5,177 bases of DNA from assembly GCA_021199405.1 (NCBI GenBank), contig JAJQID010000095.1:1-5177 (forward strand), read 5' to 3'. Position numbers and translations under genes: made by a program. The notes beneath the pieces are model-generated. The model saw only the letters and a program-made list of their open reading frames with translations. It ran no database searches and had not been told where the DNA came from. Below are positions 1-4,230 of the stretch, in pieces; the stretch's first letter is position 1; each line of letters starts with the position of its first letter. The DNA comes from Lachnospiraceae bacterium. GTDB lineage: Bacteria; Bacillota; Clostridia; Lachnospirales; Lachnospiraceae.

Positions 1-772
1 AAGCCAGGATACCGCCGTCCACATACAGCACATGGCCGTTCACAGCGTTGGAAGCCTCGCTTGCCAGGAATACCGCAGGTCCGGTCAGCTCCTCGGTCTG
101 CAGCCAGCGGCCGGCCGGGGTTCTGCCTACGATAAACTGATCGAAGGGATGTCTGGAGCCGTCAGCCTGACGCTCTCTGAGAGGAGCAGTCTGAGGAGTC
201 TCGATGTAGCCGGGTCCGATGCCGTTGCACTGGATGTTGTACTGGCCGTACTCGGAGCAGATATTTCTGGTCAGCATCTTTAAGCCGCCCTTTGCCGCCG
301 CATAAGCGGAAACGGTCTCACGGCCAAGTTCGGACATCATGGAGCAGATGTTGATGATCTTGCCGCCGCCCTTGGTGATCATGGACGGAATGCAGGCCTT
401 GGACATGATAAACGGACCAGTCAGGTCTACGTCGATGACCTGGCGCCATGCTTCCGCGCTCATCTCTGTCATCGGAATTCTCTTGATGATGCCGGCATTA
501 TTGACCAGAATATCAATGACACCATGCTCTTCCTCAATCTGAGCTACCATAGCCTTCACCTGCTCCTCGTCGCAGACGTTGCAGACATAGCCGTAGGCGG
601 TGATGCCTTTCTCCGCATAAGCTGCCAGACCCTTGTCCACCAGCTCCTGCTTGATATCGCAGAATGTGATGGTTGCGCCGGCCTCAGCGTACGCGCTTGC
701 GATGGCGAAACCGATGCCGTAGGACGCGCCGGTTACCATGGCTACTTTGCCTTCCAAACTAAAACTTACCAT
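1..772 (-). CDS. kduD: Gluconate 5-dehydrogenase / 2-dehydro-3-deoxy-D-gluconate 5-dehydrogenase (KduD-type SDR), 3' end cut by window edge
   Basis: Cytoplasmic NAD(H)-dependent short-chain dehydrogenase. In this family and context it reduces 3-deoxy-D-glycero-2,5-hexodiulosonate to 2-keto-3-deoxygluconate, the step after KduI. Seen: 257 residues with the classical SDR layout. The Rossmann motif TGASYGIG is at about 14-21, NNAG at 91-94, the catalytic Ser in NICS (S144), and YAAAK (Y157, K161). The GPGYIETP loop follows the active site, and VDGGILA lies at the cut end. The segments ICSMMSELGRETVSAYAAAK and GSRHPFDQF resemble, from memory, streptococcal gluconate 5-dehydrogenase (also called DhuD). 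That family is about 265-271 residues long, so only some ten residues and the stop should be missing. The usual SDR Asn before the active site appears as Asp (D116 in DVDLTG), which I believe is shared by this subfamily. The start is fixed by AGAAGGAG (779-786), six bases upstream of ATG. The gene lies 160 bases behind kduI and is probably co-transcribed. Gluconate 5-dehydrogenase activity itself cannot be separated from KduD activity by sequence. Confidence 0.93.
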   Translation of the reverse strand, partial: MVSFSLEGKVAMVTGASYGIGFAIASAYAEAGATITFCDIKQELVDKGLAAYAEKGITAYGYVCNVCDEEQVKAMVAQIEEEHGVIDILVNNAGIIKRIPMTEMSAEAWRQVIDVDLTGPFIMSKACIPSMITKGGGKIINICSMMSELGRETVSAYAAAKGGLKMLTRNICSEYGQYNIQCNGIGPGYIETPQTAPLRERQADGSRHPFDQFIVGRTPAGRWLQTEELTGPAVFLASEASNAVNGHVLYVDGGILA

Positions 773-816
773 AATTTTCTCCTTCTTTCTTTATTTTTTA
801 TGATACAGGGAGCAGA

Positions 817-848
817 GGACTGCGAAAACGCCTGATGCGAAGCAGTCC
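817..848 (-). other. Hairpin in the kduI-kduD spacer
   Basis: Perfect 7-bp arms (GGACTGC at 817-823, GCAGTCC at 842-848) enclose an 18-base loop. Within the loop a further CGC/GCG pairing (829-831 with 837-839) closes on a five-base loop. No T-tract follows on either strand, so it is not an intrinsic terminator. As RNA it lies about 30 bases upstream of the kduD ribosome binding site. It could act as a processing or stability element between the two cistrons. Arms of this length and spacing are expected several times by chance in 5 kb, so a role is only inferred. Confidence 0.4.
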
Positions 849-896
849 AAAGTATAATACCCCCTGGTCTCTTCAATCCTTCTGATTCCTTCACTC

Positions 897-933
897 ACAG
901 TTCCTTAGGAACTGTTAAAAATGAACTGTTCCT
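897..933 (-). repeat. Nested GGAAC/GTTCC repeats forming two alternative hairpins just after kduI
   Basis: Plus-strand 897-915 is a perfect palindrome with 9-bp arms (ACAGTTCCT, one centre base, AGGAACTGT). A third copy lies next to it. Its minus-strand form AGGAACAGTT (933-924) can pair with AACAGTTCCT (916-907), with one internal A-A mismatch and a seven-base loop (CATTTTT). The middle copy therefore belongs to both stems, which exclude each other. The array starts at the last base of the kduI stop codon. Neither stem is followed by a T-tract in the minus direction. It may control transcript stability, processing or read-through into kduD, but that is inference. A dimeric protein-binding site is also possible. 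Confidence 0.55.
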
Positions 934-1784
934 TATCTCAGCTGCGTGGGCAGCAGGTTGTCCATGTCGTCAAAGGCCTGATTCTCCCCGCCCATGGCCC
1001 AGATAAAAGTGTAATTGGATGTGGCGGAGGCGCAGTGAATGCTCCAGGATGGACTGATCACCGCTTCCTCATTCTGCATCACCAGATGTCTGGTCTCAGT
1101 GGGCTCGCCCATGAAATGCATGACCACATTATCCTTTGGCACTTCAAAATATGTATAGATCTCCATGCGGCGCTCATGGGTGTGGCAGGGCATGGTATTC
1201 CACACACTGCCCGGCTCCAGGCAGGTCATGCCCATGGAAAGCTGACAGGTGGGCAGCACATCCGGATGGATGAACTGATTGATGGTGCGCTTATTGGAAT
1301 TCTCTAACGACCCTAAGGTTCTCTTGGCCGCATCGTCGATGGAAATAAAAGTGGTCTTGTAGGAACAGTGCGCAGGAGCGCTGACCATGTAGAATTTGGC
1401 GGGGTGAGCCGGATCGGCGCTGGCGAAGGTCACCTTCTTCGTTCCCTTGGTGATATAGAGGCAGTCCTTGTAGCCCAGCTCAAAGGTCTCATCATCGGCA
1501 ACGATGGTTCCCTTTCCCTCCCCGATATTGAAAATACCGATCTCTCTTCTCTCCAGAAAATAATCGGTGCCGAAATTGTGCCAGCAGTCAATGCCCTTGT
1601 CAATCGGCACGACCTCAGTGGTAGGCATGCAGCCTACAGTTACCATGCGATCCACATGAGAATAAACCGCCACGATCTCATTGGCCACGTACAGATTCTG
1701 AATCAGGAATTCATCCCGCAGCTCCTGGGTGGTGTAGCGCTTTACGTCCTTCTGGTTCGCAGAATAGCGAATATCCATTCCCAT
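933..1784 (-). CDS. kduI: 5-dehydro-4-deoxy-D-glucuronate isomerase (4-deoxy-L-threo-5-hexosulose-uronate ketol-isomerase), KduI
   Basis: Cytoplasmic metal-dependent isomerase of the bicupin KduI family. It converts 5-dehydro-4-deoxy-D-glucuronate, made from unsaturated uronates released by lyases, into 3-deoxy-D-glycero-2,5-hexodiulosonate, the substrate of the downstream KduD. Seen: 283 residues with full-length similarity to E. coli KduI (278 residues, recalled from memory). This includes YSHVDR near 41-46, YFLERREIG near 75-83, APAHC near 136-140, and the signature NTMPCHTHERRME. The zinc ligands expected from the E. coli enzyme (H196, H198, E203, H245) correspond at a constant offset of five to H201, H203, E208 and H250, so the enzyme should be active. 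The frame stays open upstream to TTG at 1820, with ATGs at 1811, 1793, 1784 and 1778. ATG 1784 is preferred because AAGGAG (1795-1800) is ten bases upstream, whereas it is one base from 1793 and sixteen from 1778. It is the first gene of its transcript, ahead of kduD. Confidence 0.95.
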   Translation of the reverse strand: MGMDIRYSANQKDVKRYTTQELRDEFLIQNLYVANEIVAVYSHVDRMVTVGCMPTTEVVPIDKGIDCWHNFGTDYFLERREIGIFNIGEGKGTIVADDETFELGYKDCLYITKGTKKVTFASADPAHPAKFYMVSAPAHCSYKTTFISIDDAAKRTLGSLENSNKRTINQFIHPDVLPTCQLSMGMTCLEPGSVWNTMPCHTHERRMEIYTYFEVPKDNVVMHFMGEPTETRHLVMQNEEAVISPSWSIHCASATSNYTFIWAMGGENQAFDDMDNLLPTQLR

Positions 1785-1794
1785 TTTATTCATG

Positions 1795-1800
1795 CTCCTT
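1795..1800 (-). promoter_or_regulatory. kduI ribosome binding site
   Basis: AAGGAG on the minus strand. The spacing is one base to ATG 1793, ten bases to ATG 1784 and sixteen to ATG 1778. This makes 1784 the most workable start and rules out the longer starts, because the site would lie inside their coding sequence. Confidence 0.7.
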
Positions 1801-1802
1801 CC

Positions 1803-1817
1803 TGTGCGCATTGCACA
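1803..1817. promoter_or_regulatory. Inverted repeat in the kduI leader, possible operator
   Basis: TGTGC and GCACA arms are separated by five bases (TGTGCGCATTGCACA). The element sits between the predicted transcription start (about 1825) and the kduI ribosome binding site, a position where a bound regulator or small hairpin could block expression. The size and TG...CA ends suit a GntR- or LacI-type dimer. Five-base arms are common by chance, so support is weak. Confidence 0.3.
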
Positions 1818-1831
1818 CAAACATTATTTTA

Positions 1832-1860
1832 ATCTTACCATGAATTGTAAAAACTTACAA
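1832..1860 (-). promoter_or_regulatory. Probable sigma-A promoter of kduI-kduD
   Basis: On the minus strand the -35 candidate is TTGTAA (1855-1860). A 17-base spacer follows, then the -10 candidate TAAGAT (1832-1837) preceded by TGG, which gives an extended -10 (TGn). Each hexamer matches consensus at four of six positions, and the exact spacing plus the TGn motif compensate. An overlapping TAAAAT six bases further down is a better hexamer but has no suitably spaced -35. Transcription would start near 1825, giving a leader of about 40 bases. Confidence 0.55.
1845..1860. promoter_or_regulatory. Perfect inverted repeat over the kduI -35 box, candidate operator
   Basis: TTGTAA-AAAC-TTACAA has 6-bp arms and a 4-base spacer. 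The right arm is the predicted -35 hexamer, so an occupied site would compete with RNA polymerase. The inner 14 bases (1846-1859) fit the CcpA cre pattern TGWNANCGNTNWCA everywhere except the central CG, which reads AA. It could be a degenerate cre or the site of a local uronate-responsive repressor. No regulator gene is present here to decide this. Confidence 0.4.
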
Positions 1861-1882
1861 GGTTTGAGTCTAAAAACTATCT

Positions 1883-1917
1883 AAAAAAATCAGCGGGACG
1901 ATCTCACTTCTCCAGCT
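1883..1917 (-). terminator. Weak intrinsic terminator candidate after the DUF2974 gene
   Basis: On the minus strand AGCTGGA (1917-1911) can pair with TCCCGCT (1898-1892), with one internal mismatch and a 12-base loop. After two bases a run of seven T follows (1889-1883). The first arm lies inside the last codons of the upstream gene. The stem is short and imperfect, so partial read-through into kduI is possible. Confidence 0.35.
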
Positions 1918-3028
1918 TTTCCTGAATCCAGGCAAGGGTTTCGCTGCGGAAGGTCTGCCCGGAAATCTGAAACAGGCGGCGAACCACACCGGCAGCCTGC
2001 CGTCTTTTGTCCGGGTCCTGATTCTGCAGGGCGGTCAGCATTCTGCCGATGCAGCCCTTATAGTCCTGGGTAAACTCCACCAGATCACTGACGCCGCTGG
2101 CCTCCAGCACCTCAAACAGCGTGTCCACAAACTCCCGCCGCTCCTCCTCTCTGAGACTGTCAATCCACTCTCTGACAGAATCGTTGATGATTCTCTGCGG
2201 CTCGTCCAGCTTTTCCAGATAAACAAAATCCGTTCCCTCCACCGTCCAGGAGCAGGGAAAATGCTGTAAAAGCCCTACCGTGTTGCTGTCCACCACCTGA
2301 TAGTCGCCGTAATTTTCCAGAATCATGCCGACCAGAGAGGAGCGCGGAATAAATTTCCGGATTTTCGGCTCTATTTTTTCAAAAAGCTCCAGCTGGCAGA
2401 CGCCCTTTTTGAAGCCGGGACCGTCCATATTGTAAATAATGCCGATCCGCTCCTGCACCTCATCGGAGGCGTTCATGGCCGCGTACACCGCCAGATTTCC
2501 GCCCTTGGAATGGCCCAGAATATCTAACGGTCCATCAAAAAGCCCTGCCGCCAGCTCCAGATAGCGGCTGCTGTACTCCTGCCCCGGCACCGGATAGGTG
2601 AGAGCCATGTCCATATCCTCCCGCCAGCCCACCAGGCTCTCGTCCGTGCCCCGGTAGATAATCTTCACACTGTCGTCCTCCAGCACACAGCTCAGGGCGG
2701 AAAACTGCACCTTCTCTTCTGCACTGACAAAATCGGCGAAAAGACCGAAGCGGACATTTTTAAACCGGTCGGCCAGCAAAAGCTGCTCAGCCAAAGCCCG
2801 GTTTTCCTCCTCGAACCGGGTGTCATAAAACATTTTTTCCCGGTTCGGACTGCGCCAGATATCAAGGATCGTCACCATATCCCCGTTTTCATCGAATCCG
2901 GGAATGATTCCCTTAAATTTCAAATAGGAAAACTGACACAAAATGAGGGCATCCACTCCGTTGAATGCCCTCTGCTGAAAGCTTTCCTGTCCATATGTCT
3001 GTAAATAGGAAATAATATTGGCTTTCAT
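1904..3028 (-). CDS. DUF2974 / Mbeg1-like alpha/beta-hydrolase family protein
   Basis: A 374-residue protein of the DUF2974 (Mbeg1-like) family, related in fold to class 3 lipases. Its substrate is unknown. Seen: an N-terminal region (about 1-70) with the family-like stretch FNGVDALILCQFSYLKF. YRGTDESLVGWREDM follows at 125-139, resembling the (F/Y)RGT...W..D motif of class 3 lipases. The nucleophile elbow GHSKGGN (172-178) has S174 as the expected catalytic serine, and NMDGPGF is at 200-206. GLLQHFPCSWTVEG (252-265) may hold the catalytic His (H256). The acid could be D202 or D247, which I cannot settle. A helical, charged C-terminal region of about 100 residues completes it. There is no signal peptide or membrane segment, so the protein is probably cytoplasmic. 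ATG 3028 is chosen because an upstream ATG at 3094 would run deep into the preceding gene. GGAGAG (3037-3042) precedes 3028, and the upstream stop codon is only one base away (TAAGATG), suggesting translational coupling with the TPR lipoprotein. Confidence 0.85.
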   Translation of the reverse strand: MKANIISYLQTYGQESFQQRAFNGVDALILCQFSYLKFKGIIPGFDENGDMVTILDIWRSPNREKMFYDTRFEEENRALAEQLLLADRFKNVRFGLFADFVSAEEKVQFSALSCVLEDDSVKIIYRGTDESLVGWREDMDMALTYPVPGQEYSSRYLELAAGLFDGPLDILGHSKGGNLAVYAAMNASDEVQERIGIIYNMDGPGFKKGVCQLELFEKIEPKIRKFIPRSSLVGMILENYGDYQVVDSNTVGLLQHFPCSWTVEGTDFVYLEKLDEPQRIINDSVREWIDSLREEERREFVDTLFEVLEASGVSDLVEFTQDYKGCIGRMLTALQNQDPDKRRQAAGVVRRLFQISGQTFRSETLAWIQEKLEK

Positions 3029-3029
3029 C

Positions 3030-4094
3030 TTATCTGCTCTCCAAAAATAATGCCTCTCTTTGCGCTTCCTCATCCCCGGGATAGTCGCTGACATAGCTTT
3101 CCATCAGTTCCTTGGCCGTGTCAAAATCTCCCAGCATCTCGTAGGCCACGATCTGATTGTATCTCAGGTTCTGACGCAGGGAGGTGTCATTGCAGGTCAG
3201 CCCCTGGGTAAAGGCCTCCAGCGCCTCCTCGTAAAGCCCGCGCTTGAGCTGACACAGACCCAGCTGATTGTACAGCACAGCGCTCTCCCCCAGCTCCAGG
3301 CCGGAGATGTACACGTTGGCGGCGTAATTGTAATCGCCCAATGCCTCATAGCTCATGGCCAGATACAGAATCACATCCTGGGTTCCCTGAGATTTTACTT
3401 TTTCCAGATAAACAATAGCCTGACTGTACTCCCCGGTGTAATACAACACCCGGCCTCTGTCATAATCGCTGATGGAAGCACTGTTGTCCAGAATGTCCGC
3501 GATGTATTCCTCTCCCAGCGCCCGGTAGCCGTACTGAGCCAGCGCCTGATAAATGGAAATCATCAGATCATAGTCCGTGGGAGCCAGCGCTACGGCGGAG
3601 TCAAAGCATTCCACCGCGTTCTCATACTGCCCCAGCTCCAGATAGGTAACGCCGTGCATATACTGGGCGTCCGCATCCTTTGGCTGCAGGGCGCAGATGG
3701 CGGCATACACCTCCTCCGCCTTCTCATACTCGCCCAGCTTATTGTAAGCTACCGCCAGATAACGGTTGATGTCATAATCAATCTCGTAAATAAAGCCTCC
3801 ATTGCAGGCAAGCGCCTCCTCAAAGGCCTCCACCGCCTCCTCATAAAGCCCCTGTCCCATATAGCAGATGCCCGCCACCCGCAGACTCTCCTGCTCACCA
3901 AGCTCCGCCGTCTCTAAAAGTGCAAGAGCCTCCTCGTACTTCATATCCTCGATCAGCGTATAGACAGTATCCTCCTCCACCTCCACCGCCGCCGAAGCCT
4001 CCTGTGCGGATGAGGAATTTGCCGCGCTGCCGCAGCCGGACAGAAGAAATATACATGATATACTAAATATTATTTGTAAAAAATATTTATGCAT
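3030..4094 (-). CDS. TPR-repeat lipoprotein
   Basis: A 354-residue secreted, lipid-anchored tetratricopeptide-repeat protein, likely a protein-interaction scaffold on the outer face of the membrane. Seen: a type II signal peptide with H2-K3, a hydrophobic stretch (about 5-18) and lipobox LSGC at 18-21, so the mature protein starts at C21. A Ser/Ala-rich, acidic linker (22-43) follows. About eight or nine TPR units fill the rest, for example GLYEEAVEAFEEAL (82-95), LGEYEKAEEVY (120-130), LGQYENAVECF (154-164), TGEYSQAIVYL (220-230), LGDYNYAANVY (252-262), GLYEEALEAF (286-295) and LGDFDTAKELM (321-331). The unit near 176-203 is degenerate. The frame extends upstream to 4241, but ATG 4094 is supported by AAAGGA six bases before it and by the signal peptide beginning exactly there. 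The longer form would run back through the promoter and terminator. It is the first gene of a two-gene unit with the DUF2974 hydrolase. Partners and biological role are not recognisable. Confidence 0.88.
   Translation of the reverse strand: MHKYFLQIIFSISCIFLLSGCGSAANSSSAQEASAAVEVEEDTVYTLIEDMKYEEALALLETAELGEQESLRVAGICYMGQGLYEEAVEAFEEALACNGGFIYEIDYDINRYLAVAYNKLGEYEKAEEVYAAICALQPKDADAQYMHGVTYLELGQYENAVECFDSAVALAPTDYDLMISIYQALAQYGYRALGEEYIADILDNSASISDYDRGRVLYYTGEYSQAIVYLEKVKSQGTQDVILYLAMSYEALGDYNYAANVYISGLELGESAVLYNQLGLCQLKRGLYEEALEAFTQGLTCNDTSLRQNLRYNQIVAYEMLGDFDTAKELMESYVSDYPGDEEAQREALFLESR
3037..3042 (-). promoter_or_regulatory. Ribosome binding site of the DUF2974 gene inside the TPR gene
   Basis: GGAGAG lies within the last codons of the TPR lipoprotein gene, eight bases before ATG 3028. 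It selects this start over the in-frame upstream ATG and allows reinitiation after the TAA at 3032-3030. Confidence 0.6.
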
Positions 4095-4100
4095 AAACAA

Positions 4101-4106
4101 TCCTTT
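4101..4106 (-). promoter_or_regulatory. Ribosome binding site of the TPR lipoprotein gene
   Basis: AAAGGA, six bases upstream of ATG 4094, fixes the start at the beginning of the signal peptide rather than at the upstream limit of the open frame. Confidence 0.65.
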
Positions 4107-4144
4107 GAAACTTATAAAGCATTTTCCGAACAAACCTATCCTTA

Positions 4145-4172
4145 GTTTTACACGAATGCCCTTTCTTGTCAA
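4145..4172 (-). promoter_or_regulatory. Probable sigma-A promoter of the TPR lipoprotein-DUF2974 unit
   Basis: On the minus strand a perfect TTGACA -35 box (4167-4172) is followed by a 16-base spacer and TAAAAC (4145-4150, four of six consensus positions). The predicted start is near 4138, giving a leader of about 44 bases. It begins directly after the terminator of the preceding gene, as expected for the first promoter of a new unit. Confidence 0.6.
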
Positions 4173-4175
4173 GAA
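4163..4175. promoter_or_regulatory. 13-bp palindrome centred on the -35 box, candidate operator
   Basis: TTCTTG-T-CAAGAA on the plus strand is a perfect palindrome with 6-bp arms and one centre base, and it fully contains the TTGACA hexamer. A dimeric repressor bound here would block polymerase. Such arms can occur once by chance in a window of this size, so the location is the main support. Confidence 0.35.
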
Positions 4176-4177
4176 GG

Positions 4178-4216
4178 AAAAAGCTGCAAAGTATAACCCA
4201 CGCGACCCTTTGCAGC
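4178..4216 (-). terminator. Intrinsic terminator after the permuted AhpF-like gene
   Basis: On the minus strand GCTGCAAAG (4216-4208) and CTTTGCAGC (4191-4183) form a perfect 9-bp stem with a 16-base loop. TTTTT follows immediately (4182-4178), then more pyrimidines. It begins 14 bases after the stop codon at 4231, which separates this gene from the TPR lipoprotein unit. Confidence 0.85.
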
Positions 4217-4230
4217 CCCCCTTACAGCAA

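Noticed and set aside
853..858. Perfect TATAAT on the plus strand in the kduI-kduD spacer
   Set aside because: No recognisable -35 hexamer lies 16-18 bases upstream, and no plus-strand gene follows. Its complement TATTAT on the minus strand also lacks a suitably spaced -35 for kduD.
897..915. The 9-bp-arm palindrome as an intrinsic terminator after kduI
   Set aside because: No T-run follows in the minus direction (GAGTGAAGG comes next), and its RNA loop would be very small.
1785..1820. Extended kduI starts at TTG 1820, ATG 1811 or ATG 1793
   Set aside because: The added residues have no counterpart in KduI. The AAGGAG site lies inside the longer versions or only one base from ATG 1793.
921..1832. 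Two plus-strand open frames opposite kduI (921-1307 and 1368-1832)
   Set aside because: Both overlap a full-length, convincingly identified kduI and have no family resemblance, so they are shadows.
3060..3917. Long plus-strand open frame (285 codons) opposite the TPR gene
   Set aside because: It is antisense to a protein with clear TPR repeats and a signal peptide. Its own translation shows no recognisable domain and is explained by the codon bias of the real gene.
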